This document shows positions 1-10,913 of a stretch of DNA of 64,000 nucleotides, in pieces; the stretch's first letter is position 1, and every line of letters starts with the position of its first letter. Under the pieces are notes generated by a model, which was not told the DNA's origin, made no database searches, and was given only the letters and a program-made list of their open reading frames with translations. The stretch is from Hymenobacter caeli (GTDB taxonomy: Bacteria; Bacteroidota; Bacteroidia; Cytophagales; Hymenobacteraceae), in the NCBI RefSeq assembly GCF_013294115.1, contig NZ_JABSNP010000008.1, positions 124,001 to 188,000 on the forward strand. The letters are read 5' to 3'. The translations under genes and the position numbers were made by a program.

Positions 1-39
1 AGGAAAGGCGGACGGGCCGGGGCCCGGGTCAGGAAAAAA

Positions 40-264
40 TCAGTGGGCAAACAGCTGCCGGGCTCCGGCATCGGGGGCCCCGCCGGGGGCGGGGCGGGCG
101 GCCCGGGCCTGGCGGCGGGCCAACTCAAAGGCTTCGGCGGGCCCGTCGAGGTACTGCCGGAGCGTGGCCACCGGCGGACTGGTGCGCGTGGCCGTCGAAT
201 GGGAAAAGCCGGCGTTCGTATCGGCCGAAGCAACCGTTTGCGAAGACTTGGGGGACTTTGACAT
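40..264 (-). CDS. Small hypothetical protein (74 aa)
   Basis: An open frame of 74 codons lies 58 bases downstream of the Fe-S protein gene on the same strand. The product is Ser/Thr-rich at its N-terminus and Ala/Pro/Arg-rich at its C-terminus. It has no signal peptide, membrane segment or motif that I recognise. The frame has a clean ATG and a TGA stop at 40-42, but high GC makes chance frames of this size common here. The only support is its co-orientation with the upstream gene, so it may not be coding. Confidence 0.35.
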   Translation of the reverse strand: MSKSPKSSQTVASADTNAGFSHSTATRTSPPVATLRQYLDGPAEAFELARRQARAARPAPGGAPDAGARQLFAH

Positions 265-322
265 GGCGCAGGACAGAAAAAGGGTGGGATTTTTTTGCTG
301 CCGGACGGGCCGCGGGCGGCGG

Positions 323-1714
323 CTACACCGCGGCGGTTTCCGGCAGGGGTCCTTTTACGTACAAATCGTCGGCCCAGTTGAACCGGTCGGAGGGCGAGAA
401 AGCCCACGGGGCCCCGTTGTTCTCGATGTTGGAAAACATGACGTTGAGCGAGTTGGGAGCGGCCGACTCCTCGAGCACCAAAAAACGGCGCATCTCGATG
501 ATGCTCTCCAGCGGGTTGATGTTCACGGGGCAGCTTTCTACGCAGGCGTTGCAGGTGGTGCAGGCCCACAGCTCCTCGGGCGTCACCTTGCCGCGCAGCA
601 GCGTGGCGGTGGCCAGGTCCGTCACGGGTTCGTGCCTAGCCTCGGCCCCGTACACGTTGGGCCGGAAAATCAGCGGCGAGTTATACTTCTCCTCCACCCG
701 GTCGCGGGTGTCCATGATGATTTTGCGGGGCGAGAGCAGCTTGCCCGTCAGGTTGGCTGGGCACACCGAAGTGCAGCGGCCGCACTCGGTGCAGGAGTAG
801 GCGCTCATCAGGCTGGTCCAGGGCAGGTCGTCCACGTCCCGGGCCCCGAAGGGCGTGGGGGCCAGGGCCGCGCCGTCGGGGCCCACCGGCGCGGCGGGCA
901 CCGCGTAGCCCGGGTCCATCATGGCCTTCACCTCGTGGGTGATGCTCTCCACGTTCGAGAACTGTCCCTGCGGCACCAGGCGCGAGTACCACACGTTCGG
1001 GAACGCCATGATGATGTGGAAGTGCTTCGAGCTGGGTAGGTAGTTGAGAAACAAGAAAATGCCGGTGATGTGAATCCACCAGCCGGCCCGCTCCAGCACG
1101 GCCAGCGTGCCCGCGCTGGCGGGCAGCAGGCCGCTCAGGAACTGGCTGACGGGAAAGGCCCCGGGCAGGGTTTTGCCTTCCACCTGGTGCAGGCGAATGT
1201 CGGCCGAGTTCATGAAGAACAGCGCCGCCATCAGCACCACCTCGACGTAGAGGATGATGTTGGCGTCGAGCTTGGGCCACAGCCGCAGCTCGGGCCCGGT
1301 GAAGCGCTTGAGCGGCGGGTGGCTATTGCGCCGCCACCAGAACGCCGCCACCGCCACGATGACCAGCGCGGCCAGTACCTCATTGGTGGCCATCAGGGCG
1401 CTGTACACGGGGCCCAGGAAGCTCAGGAAGCGGTGGGTACCGAACAGGCCGTCCACCACAATCTCCAGCACCTCGACGTTGATGACCAGGAAGCCCACGT
1501 ACACCACTAGGTGCAGCAGGGCCGGCGTGAGGCGCTTGAACATTTTCTGCTGCCCGAAGGCCACGAGCAGGGTTTTGCGCAGGCGCTCGGCCGGGTGGCC
1601 GCCCATGTCCCGGGCCCGTCCGACGAGCACGTTGGCGCGAATTTTCCGGACCTGCCAGGCAAAAAGGCCGAACGCGGCGATTAGCAGCAGCGCGAAAAGG
1701 ATGGATTGCAGCAT
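323..1714 (-). CDS. Membrane-anchored (Fe-S)-binding oxidoreductase subunit
   Basis: This 463-residue protein joins a membrane part to a dicluster ferredoxin part. Hydrophobic segments lie near residues 1-20, 67-88, 105-127, 151-168 and 210-226, resembling the NarI/HdrE-type cytochrome subunit. The C-terminal third carries two 4Fe-4S motifs: C308, C311, C314, C318 (CTECGRCTSVCP) and C385, C388, C391, C395 (CTTCNACVESCP). The family passes electrons between membrane quinones and a soluble partner with CCG domains. That partner, if present, would lie beyond position 1. The -7-like word TATCTTTA ends four bases before the ATG. The physiological donor and acceptor cannot be told from sequence. 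Confidence 0.9.
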   Translation of the reverse strand: MLQSILFALLLIAAFGLFAWQVRKIRANVLVGRARDMGGHPAERLRKTLLVAFGQQKMFKRLTPALLHLVVYVGFLVINVEVLEIVVDGLFGTHRFLSFLGPVYSALMATNEVLAALVIVAVAAFWWRRNSHPPLKRFTGPELRLWPKLDANIILYVEVVLMAALFFMNSADIRLHQVEGKTLPGAFPVSQFLSGLLPASAGTLAVLERAGWWIHITGIFLFLNYLPSSKHFHIIMAFPNVWYSRLVPQGQFSNVESITHEVKAMMDPGYAVPAAPVGPDGAALAPTPFGARDVDDLPWTSLMSAYSCTECGRCTSVCPANLTGKLLSPRKIIMDTRDRVEEKYNSPLIFRPNVYGAEARHEPVTDLATATLLRGKVTPEELWACTTCNACVESCPVNINPLESIIEMRRFLVLEESAAPNSLNVMFSNIENNGAPWAFSPSDRFNWADDLYVKGPLPETAAV

Positions 1715-1818
1715 AGCGTAAAGATAAACCCGGGAGCCGGTTGGGGCCGCAATTTAGTCGGCATGCCGACTAAAAAGCAACGTATCCGTAGCCAGTAGAC
1801 AATTTTTTTATTGAAAAT

Positions 1819-1849
1819 CTTGCGCCCTGGTTTTGCTTTCTTACCTTTG
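1819..1849 (+). promoter_or_regulatory. Promoter of tRNA-Phe
   Basis: A TTG word ends at 1822 and a perfect Bacteroidota -7 box, TACCTTTG, lies at 1842-1849, with a 19-base spacer. The tRNA begins 32 bases further on. The spacing fits the TTTG / TAnnTTTG promoter of this phylum. Confidence 0.7.
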
Positions 1850-1880
1850 CGGTCCCCAAAGCAGGCTGTGGCGGGGAAAC

Positions 1881-1953
<73 letters not shown>

Positions 1954-1955
1954 CG

Positions 1956-1990
1956 AAAAACCCCGTTTCCAGCTTGGAAACGGGGTTTTT
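1956..1990 (+). terminator. Terminator after tRNA-Phe
   Basis: Perfect 15-bp arms around the loop AGCTT, with A-run on the left and T-run on the right. It should work in both directions and isolates the tRNA from the copper genes. Confidence 0.85.
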
Positions 1991-2137
1991 GCTTTTACGT
2001 TGGACAGGATATCGGACTGGTCCACATGGCTGCTGCGAATAACGGAAAGAAGCCCGTAGCCCCGCAGTAAAAACCACTGCTTTTCACGGCTATTGCCGTC
2101 TTCCTCGCGGCGCTCCGGGTCGTCTCCGTACCACCGG

Positions 2138-2344
2138 CTACGCCGCCTGGGCTTGGAAACCCGCGCCCTCTACCAGGGCCTGTACCTGCGCAGGACTGAG
2201 GTCGGTGTTTACAGTTAGAATCTTGTCGGGGTTGGCCGTATCGACCTGCCAGGTTTGGATGGCAGCTGCGCCGTTGAGGGCGGGCGTAACGGCCTTGAGG
2301 CAGCCGCCGCAGTTGATGTTGGTTTTGAATTTCAGGGTTTGCAT
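2138..2344 (-). CDS. Heavy-metal-associated domain protein, probable copper chaperone
   Basis: A 68-residue single HMA domain with the CxxC metal site at C12 and C15 (NCGGC), and the length usual for CopZ/Atx1-like chaperones. Such proteins carry Cu(I) in the cytoplasm and hand it to CopA-type ATPases. It is divergent from copA across a 344-base gap, which supports a shared copper role. The usual Met before the first Cys (MxCxxC) is replaced by Asn (NINCGGC). Copper rather than mercury or zinc is inferred from the neighbour. Confidence 0.85.
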   Translation of the reverse strand: MQTLKFKTNINCGGCLKAVTPALNGAAAIQTWQVDTANPDKILTVNTDLSPAQVQALVEGAGFQAQAA

Positions 2345-2688
2345 GGCGAGATGAAAATGGAGAAGCCGCGCACGTCGGGCGGCAAGGGTACAACAGACAA
2401 AGCTAGCGGCAGGTGCCCGCGCGGGGGTACAGAATTAGGCCGGGGGCTTGCATGATTTTAGCTTTCCATACGGCATGGCAGAGCCAGCGTGCCCACTCCG
2501 GGCCGGCTCTTCAGCCCCAGCAATAACCCGGGTAATAAGCGCGGCGTGGGCCGTTGGGACACCGGCGAAATTATGCATGTCTGCGGCGGGATTACGTACC
2601 AACCCGGGGCCCGGGCGGCCGTTTCTTTGTTAGCTGCTTTGCCCTAAAGCACAAAGTGCCTTTACAGGCTTTCCAGGCCCTTTTTCCT
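2345..2688. other. Intergenic region between copper chaperone and copA
   Basis: These 344 bases separate two divergent copper genes and should hold both promoters. I found no credible coding frame, no convincing TTTG / TAnnTTTG pair and no clear palindromic operator. The frame of copA runs back open to 2554, but its first 45 codons encode unconserved-looking Arg/Pro-rich sequence ahead of the ATG at 2689. Confidence 0.5.
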
Positions 2689-4974
<2,286 letters not shown>

Positions 4975-4996
4975 CGGCGATGAACCAGGAATGCGG

Positions 4997-5034
4997 GGGC
5001 CAGCGCCGACGCTATGCCGTCACTGGCCCGTTTT
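4997..5034 (+). terminator. Possible terminator or attenuator after copA
   Basis: A GGGCCAG/CTGGCCC stem with a 19-base interior (itself able to pair partly) is followed by GTTTTAATT. It lies between copA and the cupredoxin gene, so it may partly uncouple them. Confidence 0.4.
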
Positions 5035-5058
5035 AATTCATCATTTCCAAGTCAAAAA

Positions 5059-5436
5059 ATGGACACTGCCGCCGTCATCGTCACCGTTGCCGGGCTGGGC
5101 CTGGCGGCGTTTGTGCTGTGGTACTTCTTCTTTTCGGCCCGCCAAACGGCCAGCGCCGTTTCCTCGTCGGGCGGGGTGCAGGAAGTCAGCATCAACGTGA
5201 AGGGCGGCTATTCGCCCAGCGTAATTGAGGTGGAGCGCGGCAAACCGGTGACGCTCAACTTCTACCGCGACGAGGAAAACAGCTGCTCCGAAGAGCTGCT
5301 GATGCCCGATTTCAGCATCCGCCGCGACCTGCCCGCGTTCCAGACCACGCCGGTGGAACTACTGCCCCAGGTAGCCGGCCGGTTCGAGTTCACCTGCGGC
5401 ATGGGAATGCTGCGCGGGGCGCTGGTAGTCAAATAA
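5059..5436 (+). CDS. Membrane-anchored cupredoxin-domain protein
   Basis: A 125-residue protein with one N-terminal membrane segment (about residues 5-26) and a periplasmic cupredoxin-like domain. Likely copper ligands are C76 (in NSCSEELL), C113, M115 and M117 (in FTCGMGML). The fold matches the EfeO/cupredoxin_1 type often found beside CopA. It follows copA by 84 bases and probably accepts or buffers copper on the outer face of the inner membrane. The ATG at 5059 is chosen because it places the membrane segment at the N-terminus. An upstream ATG at 5014 would add 15 hydrophilic residues. Confidence 0.8.
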   Translation: MDTAAVIVTVAGLGLAAFVLWYFFFSARQTASAVSSSGGVQEVSINVKGGYSPSVIEVERGKPVTLNFYRDEENSCSEELLMPDFSIRRDLPAFQTTPVELLPQVAGRFEFTCGMGMLRGALVVK

Positions 5437-5477
5437 CGGCACCGATGCGTTTGCACCCGCGGGCCCTGTTGTTCAGC

Positions 5478-5813
5478 TTATTTGACCAATAAATTCTTTA
5501 CGGCCCCCGTTTGCTTGTCCACTTCGAAGGCGGCGCGGTTGGGCATCCGCCGGGCCCAGTCGGTGCGGGGCACCAGCACTTGCCAATAGGCCCCGAGGTC
5601 GGCGGTGCGGGCCGAGTCGAGGACGTACAAGGCCGCGTTGGGCTGGCCTTGCAGGTAGCGGCCGATGGCCGCCCGGGCCCCGGCTTCGGTCGCGGCCGCA
5701 CCGGCAGCCGGGGCCACGGGCGGCCCCGGTGGCGTCGAAACGGTGGCCGCAGGCCGGTGCTGGCAGCCCGCCAGCGCGGCGGCTCCTAGGAAAGCAACGA
5801 GCACATTTTTCAT
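5478..5813 (-). CDS. Small lipoprotein of unknown function
   Basis: A 111-residue precursor with a lipoprotein signal ending LAGC at residues 14-17, then an Ala/Pro-rich linker to about residue 45 and a small globular part. The globular part, with words such as VPRTDWARRMPNRAAFEVD, resembles no family I can name. Its gene is convergent with the cupredoxin gene and lies downstream of the tatC terminator. Acylation at Cys17 and an envelope location are inferred from the signal. Confidence 0.7.
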   Translation of the reverse strand: MKNVLVAFLGAAALAGCQHRPAATVSTPPGPPVAPAAGAAATEAGARAAIGRYLQGQPNAALYVLDSARTADLGAYWQVLVPRTDWARRMPNRAAFEVDKQTGAVKNLLVK

Positions 5814-5832
5814 GGCACTGCCGAAAAGCGAA

Positions 5833-5863
5833 CGGGCCCCGGCTCCCAGGGAGCCGGGGCCCG
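5833..5863 (-). terminator. Terminator downstream of tatC
   Basis: A perfect palindrome with 15-base arms around a single A, very GC-rich, followed on the minus strand by TTCGCTTTT. It sits 22 bases after the tatC stop. Confidence 0.65.
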
Positions 5864-5885
5864 CACCGGATTGATTAGTAGCTAC

Positions 5886-6737
5886 TTAGTTGACAGGCGG
5901 ACCGATGGCCGTTTGGGCGGCTTCCGCGGCCCGTTCGCGGGCCAGCTTCTCGTTGAGGCGGGCAGCGTCGCCGCGGCGCACCACGCGGGCGATGTGGATG
6001 CTCAGCTCGTAAAGCAGCAAGATGGGGATGGAAACGATGATTTGGGCCGTGAGGTCGGGCGGGGTGATGATGGCCGCGATGATGAGGATGACCACGATGG
6101 CGTGCTTGCGGTACACCTGCATGATTTCGGGCGTCACGACCCCGGCCTTGGCCAGGAAGAACACAATCATCGGCAACTCAAACACCAGCCCGCACGAAAG
6201 CGTCATGGTGGTGAGCGTGCTCAGGTAGCTCTGCAAGTCGATTTGGTTTTCGATGCTGGCGTCCACCACGTAGCCGGCCAGGAAGTTGATGCTCATGGGC
6301 GCGGCGAAGTAGTAGCCGAACAGCACGCCCAGCACGAACAGCACCGACACGAAAAACACCGCCCCGCGCGAGTTGCTGCGCTCGTGCGGGTACAGGCCGG
6401 GCTTGATGAAGCGCCACAGCTCCCAGAACAGGTACGGGAAGGCCAGGATGCAACCCACGATCACCGACGTGCTGATGTGCATCGAGAGCTGCCCGCTCAT
6501 CTCCCGGTTCTGGATGATGAAGTTCACGTGGTCGGCGCAGGGCTCGGTGCTGCCGAAGAGCTTGCCCACCCGGCAAAACATCTGGTACGTCCAGAAGTCG
6601 GCCCGCGAGGGACCCAGAATCAGGGTGTGGAACAGGAAGCGCTTGCAGAAAAACGCAATGGTGGCGAAGACCACCACCGAAATCGCCGCCCGGATGACGT
6701 GCCAGCGCAGCGCCTCCAGGTGGTCGAGGAAGGACAT
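5886..6737 (-). CDS. tatC: Sec-independent protein translocase TatC
   Basis: A 283-residue inner-membrane protein that binds twin-arginine signal peptides and forms the core of the Tat translocase. It starts MSFLDHLEALRWH, the conserved cytoplasmic N-terminus of TatC, whose Glu contacts the signal peptide, and has about six membrane segments. The ATG at 6737 is chosen from this motif. The frame stays open to 6878, but that stretch contains a repeat made of TGAATGAG-like words and reads unlike TatC. No tatA or tatB is adjacent. The DUF1501 protein at 59966, with its KRRDFLQ signal, is a plausible substrate. Confidence 0.93.
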   Translation of the reverse strand: MSFLDHLEALRWHVIRAAISVVVFATIAFFCKRFLFHTLILGPSRADFWTYQMFCRVGKLFGSTEPCADHVNFIIQNREMSGQLSMHISTSVIVGCILAFPYLFWELWRFIKPGLYPHERSNSRGAVFFVSVLFVLGVLFGYYFAAPMSINFLAGYVVDASIENQIDLQSYLSTLTTMTLSCGLVFELPMIVFFLAKAGVVTPEIMQVYRKHAIVVILIIAAIITPPDLTAQIIVSIPILLLYELSIHIARVVRRGDAARLNEKLARERAAEAAQTAIGPPVN

Positions 6738-6780
6738 TTCGTGCTGGTCGCCCAGCGTGGGTCGTGGATTCAAGGAAGAA

Positions 6781-6800
6781 GTGAGTGAATGAGCGAATGG
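6781..6800. repeat. Single copy of the GTGAATGA octamer repeat
   Basis: GTGAGTGAATGAGCGAATGG just upstream of tatC uses the same octamer words that build the inverted repeat at 24707-24808. Only one arm is present here. Confidence 0.5.
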
Positions 6801-6909
6801 GGGAACAACGGGCGGTAGATACGGTGAAACGGCGCGGTTGGGACGGGCCGGTTTTTTTAACCCACCCCCTTTCGCCACGCACGCAACGCCTTATTCGCCC
6901 GGGCCCCGG

Positions 6910-8202
6910 CTAAGCAAAAAGCGGGTAGTCCTGGAGCCAGGCATTCACCTGCCGGCGCACCTGGCCCAGGCGGGTGTCGTCGGCGTGGTGGGTCAGGGCC
7001 TCGTCAATCAGCTCCACCACGCGGCCCATGTCGGCCGTGCCCAGGCCCCGGGTGGTGATGGCGGCCGAGCCGACGCGCATGCCGCTGGTCACGAACGGCG
7101 ACTTGTCGTCGAACGGCACCATGTTTTTGTTGATGGTAATGTCGGCCTTGACGAGGGTGTTCTCGGCCAGCTTGCCGGTGAGGCCCTTCGAGCGCAGGTC
7201 AATCAGCATCAAGTGGTTGTCGGTGCCGCCCGAAATAATGTCGTAGCCCAGCCCCGTGAAGCCGGCCGCCAGCGCCTGGGCATTGGCCGCCACCTGCTTC
7301 GCATAATCGGTAAAATCGTCGCTCAGGGCTTCGCCGAAGGCCACGGCCTTGGCGGCAATCACGTGCTCGAGGGGCCCGCCCTGCGTGCCGGGAAACACGC
7401 CCGAGTCGAGCAGGGCCGACATGGGCCGGATGTCGCCCTTGGGCGTTTTCAGGCCGAAGGGGTTGTCGAAGTCCTGGCCCAGCAGGATGAGGCCGCCGCG
7501 GGGGCCCCGCAGCGTTTTGTGGGTCGTGGTCGTCACGATGTGGCAGTGCTGGAACGGGCTGTTCAGCAAGCCTTTGGCGATGAGGCCGGCGGGGTGCGAG
7601 ATGTCGGCCAGCAGCAGGGCCCCCACCTCGTCGGCGGCTTCGCGCAGGGCTTGGTAGTCCCAGTCGCGCGAGTAGGCCGAGGCCCCGCAGATAATCATTT
7701 TGGGCCGCTCGCGGCGGGCAATTTCCTTCACCTTCGGCCAGTCGATGCGCCCGGTTTCCTGTTCCACGCCGTAGAAACTGGGCTGGTAGAGCTTGCCCGA
7801 AAAGTTGACGGGCGAGCCGTGGGTGAGGTGGCCGCCGTGGGCCAGGTCGAAGCCCAGGATTTTGTCGCCCGGTTGCAGGCAGGCCAGCATCACGGCGGCG
7901 TTGGCCTGGGCCCCGGAGTGGGGCTGCACGTTGGCCCAGGCCACGCCGAACAGCTCCTTCACGCGGTCGATGGCCAGCTGTTCCACTTGGTCAACGATTT
8001 CGCAGCCCCCGTAGTAGCGCTTGCCGGGCAGGCCCTCGGCGTACTTGTTGGTGAGCACCGAGCCCTGGGCGGCCATCACCTGGTCCGACGCGTAATTTTC
8101 GGAGGCAATCAGCTCCAGGCCGTGGGTCTGGCGGGCTTTTTCCTGGTCGATGAGGCCGAACACGGCGGCGTCGTAGAGGCGAGCGGGGGCGGTGGTTTGC
8201 AT
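6910..8202 (-). CDS. glyA: Serine hydroxymethyltransferase
   Basis: A 430-residue PLP enzyme that converts serine and tetrahydrofolate to glycine and methylene-tetrahydrofolate in the cytoplasm. The PLP lysine is K229 in the conserved [14 protein letters not shown], and the N-terminal [10 protein letters not shown] motif is intact. Length and motifs are typical. The ATG at 8202 is chosen because the frame upstream reads Pro/Gly-rich filler and because the -7 box TACCTTTG ends only four bases before it. That spacing predicts a leaderless or nearly leaderless mRNA. Confidence 0.97.
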   Translation of the reverse strand: MQTTAPARLYDAAVFGLIDQEKARQTHGLELIASENYASDQVMAAQGSVLTNKYAEGLPGKRYYGGCEIVDQVEQLAIDRVKELFGVAWANVQPHSGAQANAAVMLACLQPGDKILGFDLAHGGHLTHGSPVNFSGKLYQPSFYGVEQETGRIDWPKVKEIARRERPKMIICGASAYSRDWDYQALREAADEVGALLLADISHPAGLIAKGLLNSPFQHCHIVTTTTHKTLRGPRGGLILLGQDFDNPFGLKTPKGDIRPMSALLDSGVFPGTQGGPLEHVIAAKAVAFGEALSDDFTDYAKQVAANAQALAAGFTGLGYDIISGGTDNHLMLIDLRSKGLTGKLAENTLVKADITINKNMVPFDDKSPFVTSGMRVGSAAITTRGLGTADMGRVVELIDEALTHHADDTRLGQVRRQVNAWLQDYPLFA

Positions 8203-8206
8203 GGCG

Positions 8207-8214
8207 CAAAGGTA
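8207..8214 (-). promoter_or_regulatory. glyA -7 box abutting the start codon
   Basis: TACCTTTG on the minus strand, separated from the glyA ATG by four bases. No TTTG -33 word is visible at the expected distance. Confidence 0.55.
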
Positions 8215-8364
8215 CGATGGGCACCCCGCCCCGCCCACGGGCCCCGGCGGGGCGAGGCCCGGCCCGGCCATTGGCCAATTACCTCTATCTTGGACGAATA
8301 GTACTAGTTTATCTCGCTAAATATAAAATTAATCGTTATTTATCTCATTTGAGTGCTATTTCCG

Positions 8365-9642
8365 ATGCCGACGCCCCTTGCCGAAACGCTGACGCACCTG
8401 CGCGTTGGCAACCAGAAATTTCTCGTTGATTTTTATAAGCAGCGCCGCGACGTGTTTGGGCGCTGGGCCCTGGGCCAGCACCAGCTGGCGGCCCCGGCGG
8501 CGCACGCGCTGCTGCAAAACGCCCTCCTCGATTTCTACGACCAAGTAGCCGACGGCCGCCTCACCCGCCTGCCCCCCGACGTGCCGGCCTACGTGAACCG
8601 CCTGGCCGAGCAGCGCCTGGCGGCCCCGGCCGCCACCGCCCCGCTGCCCGCCGCTGAGGCCAGCCGCCGCCAGCTGCGGCTGGCCGACTTCCACCAACTG
8701 GGGGCCGACTGCCAGCGGCTGCTGGCGTACTTCTACTTCCACGGCTACAACTTCGGGCGGATGAGCGGCAAGCTGGGCTTTGCCAACCCCGCCGTGGCCC
8801 GCCGCCAAAAAGGGGGCTGCCTGCGCAAGCTGGTGGAGCTGACCGAGCCGCCCCACGACTTCCGCGCCCACCTCGACGAGCTGGAACGCTTCGCCGACGG
8901 CGAGCTGGACGAGCCCGCCCAGGCGGCTTTTGAGCAGCGCCTGACCACCGACGAGCCCCTGGCCGCCGCCCACGCCGCCTACGAGCAGTTTGCCGCCGAC
9001 CTGCGCTGGGCCGCCGGCCACGACGCCCTGCGCCTGCGCCTGCGCGTGCTCGACCGCCGCCTCGACCAGCGCACGTCGGCCCTGGTGCTGGCCAAGCGCC
9101 GCAGCTTCCGCGAGCGGCGGCGGCTGCGGCGCTGGTCGGGCGGGGTGGTGCTGGCCCTGGCCCTGGCCCTGGGCCTCGGGTGGTGGGCCGGCCGGCCGGC
9201 GGCCCCCTCCCCCACCAGCTGGAAAGCCTACTACCAGCCCGTCCCGAGGCTGCTGCCCGTGCCGGCCCTCCGGGCCCGCCCGCTGCTGGCCGAGGCCATT
9301 GCCCAGTACCGCGACGGCCACTACCCGGCGGCGCTGCACACGCTGGGCCGCCTCTCGCCCGCCGAGGTGGGCCTCGACACGCTGAACTTCTACCGGGGCG
9401 TGATTTTGCTGCGCTCGGGCAACGGCCAGGCCGCCCAGGAGCCCCTGCGCCGCCTGGCCCAGCTGCCCGCCAACCCGCTGGCCCGGCGGGCCCTGTACCA
9501 CCTCGGCATGGCCTACTGGCAGGCCCAGCAGCCCGGCCCGGCCTTCGAGGCGTTGCGCCAGGTGGCCACCGACTCGCTCAACCCCTACCAAATCAGTGCC
9601 CGGCGGGCCCTGGCCTCGGGCGCGTTGCTGCCGCCGCCGTAG
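8365..9642 (+). CDS. Sigma-70 family factor fused to anti-sigma, membrane and TPR parts
   Basis: A 425-residue protein in which several normally separate modules are joined. Residues 10-88 resemble sigma region 2. Residues 106-160 resemble region 4, with a helix-turn-helix around YNFGRMSGKLGFANPAVARR. Residues 165-215 (ERFADGELDEPAQAAFEQRL) look like the cytoplasmic part of an anti-sigma factor. A membrane segment lies at about 258-275, and TPR-like helices fill 305-415 outside. No zinc-binding HxxxCxxC is visible. In this phylum the sigma and the TPR anti-sigma are usually two adjacent genes. The ATG at 8365 is preferred to the GTG at 8353. The signal and target genes are unknown. Confidence 0.75.
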   Translation: MPTPLAETLTHLRVGNQKFLVDFYKQRRDVFGRWALGQHQLAAPAAHALLQNALLDFYDQVADGRLTRLPPDVPAYVNRLAEQRLAAPAATAPLPAAEASRRQLRLADFHQLGADCQRLLAYFYFHGYNFGRMSGKLGFANPAVARRQKGGCLRKLVELTEPPHDFRAHLDELERFADGELDEPAQAAFEQRLTTDEPLAAAHAAYEQFAADLRWAAGHDALRLRLRVLDRRLDQRTSALVLAKRRSFRERRRLRRWSGGVVLALALALGLGWWAGRPAAPSPTSWKAYYQPVPRLLPVPALRARPLLAEAIAQYRDGHYPAALHTLGRLSPAEVGLDTLNFYRGVILLRSGNGQAAQEPLRRLAQLPANPLARRALYHLGMAYWQAQQPGPAFEALRQVATDSLNPYQISARRALASGALLPPP

Positions 9643-9713
9643 CACTGGGCCAACGCCGGCGCCCGGGGCCCGTACACAAGGCCATCTTCCACCCCGTCAT
9701 TTTTCAACCCCCC

Positions 9714-9836
9714 ATGGCCACCACCACCAGCACCCCGAAGCACACCGACCCCGCCACCAAAAACAAGGAAAAGGCGAACGAAGAAGTCATCGAAGACAAG
9801 CCTTCGGGCAAAAAAGTGAAAACCCAGAAGAAGTAG
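9714..9836 (+). CDS. Small lysine-rich protein (40 aa)
   Basis: A 40-residue, strongly charged peptide rich in Thr, Lys and Glu, with no cysteines and no membrane segment. The ATG at 9714 follows the sigma-fusion gene by 71 bases on the same strand, and a strong terminator begins 11 bases after the stop. The terminator and non-random composition (KNKEKANEEVIED) favour a real gene. The function is unknown. Confidence 0.55.
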   Translation: MATTTSTPKHTDPATKNKEKANEEVIEDKPSGKKVKTQKK

Positions 9837-9847
9837 GGTTCCTTATA

Positions 9848-9894
9848 AAAGCCAAAGAGCCCGGAGCGTCTGACGTTCCGGGCTCTTTGGCTTT
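9848..9894. terminator. Bidirectional terminator
   Basis: Perfect 18-bp arms (from AAAGCCAAAGAGCCCGGA) around an 11-base loop. It separates the small plus-strand gene from the convergent DinB-family gene. Confidence 0.8.
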
Positions 9895-9924
9895 CAGCAA
9901 GCCGGGCGTGATTAGCGCTACCGT

Positions 9925-10431
9925 TTATTTCCAGGCGTGCAGCAGGCGGCGCACCAAAATGATTTCGCCGGTATGGTAAGCCGCGTGGTCGGCAACGAGG
10001 AACGCCTCGCGCAAAATGGTTTGGCCGGTGCCGTGCGGCAAGGGGGCCAGCAAATTGGTGCCGGGGGCGTGCAGCAAGTGAAGAAACCGCTGCCGGTCCT
10101 GCCGAATACGGTCCAGCGTTTCCTGCCACTGGTCTTCGTCGGCGGTGGCCTCTTGGGCAGGCCAGTAGCCGTCCGGCCATTGGGGCGATTCATGTTTGGG
10201 TTCGAGGCAGAACTCCACGATGTCCCACTGCGCGACGCGCACGTGCTCGACCAGCTGCCAGATGGTGTAGGGCACCTCCGGCACGCGTTGGTTCCACTGT
10301 GCCGGCTTCAGGCCAGCGCACGCTTCCTCGAAGGTTACGTGGGCGTTGCCTTTCGTAAGCAGACTGGTTAATTCGGCCAACAAGCCTTTTTGGTTAGGCC
10401 GGTCCATTGGGGGTATACTGCTTGGTATCAT
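9925..10431 (-). CDS. DinB/YfiT-family putative metal-dependent protein
   Basis: A 168-residue four-helix-bundle protein of the DinB superfamily. The likely metal-binding histidines are H63 (LVEHVRVAQWD), H149 and H153 (ADHAAYHTGE), in the usual order. Many relatives are bacillithiol or mycothiol transferases, but most in Bacteroidota have no known substrate. The ATG at 10431 is chosen, with a second ATG eight codons in at 10407. The frame is open far upstream, but there it overlaps the DoxX gene out of frame and is not coding. Confidence 0.85.
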   Translation of the reverse strand: MIPSSIPPMDRPNQKGLLAELTSLLTKGNAHVTFEEACAGLKPAQWNQRVPEVPYTIWQLVEHVRVAQWDIVEFCLEPKHESPQWPDGYWPAQEATADEDQWQETLDRIRQDRQRFLHLLHAPGTNLLAPLPHGTGQTILREAFLVADHAAYHTGEIILVRRLLHAWK

Positions 10432-10490
10432 GCGTTTGCCGACTCCGATCAGGCGGTTGTTTACGTTGGGCGTGTTGAATGAATCGTGCC

Positions 10491-10913
10491 CTATTTTTTC
10501 TTTAGCAGCACCTTCAGGGCCCCGGTGGACCACAAGGCCACGCCCATCAGCACGGGCTGGAAAAACAGCCGCCCCAGCCGCTTGGCATCGGTGTCGAGGC
10601 CGAAGGCGGAAAGGTGCTGGGTGTACTGGTGCACGTTGCCGGGAAACACCGCCGCGTAGAACGCGGCCAGCCCCAGGCCCATGCGCACCCGGTTTTTTCC
10701 CTTCAGCAGCAGCAGCGCCAGCCCCAGCCCAATTTCCACCACCCCCGATTGCAGCACCACGGTATCCTTGTCCAGCGGCACAAAATCGGGCACCTGCGCC
10801 TGGAAGTCCTGCCGGACGAAGGTGAGATGCCCCGTGCCAGCCACCACCATAAAGGTGCCCATGAGCCCGCGGGCTACGTTTTGGAGGGTGGTCGTGTGGG
10901 GTTGCTGGGGCAT
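10491..10913 (-). CDS. DoxX-family membrane protein
   Basis: A 140-residue protein with four likely membrane segments (about 15-35, 57-72, 80-95 and 115-135). The pattern and the GLGLALLLL segment fit the DoxX/SURF4-like family. Family members are linked to thiol or redox balance and quinone interaction, but the role here is not known. It lies 59 bases upstream of the DinB-family gene on the same strand, so the two may be cotranscribed. Confidence 0.75.
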   Translation of the reverse strand: MPQQPHTTTLQNVARGLMGTFMVVAGTGHLTFVRQDFQAQVPDFVPLDKDTVVLQSGVVEIGLGLALLLLKGKNRVRMGLGLAAFYAAVFPGNVHQYTQHLSAFGLDTDAKRLGRLFFQPVLMGVALWSTGALKVLLKKK

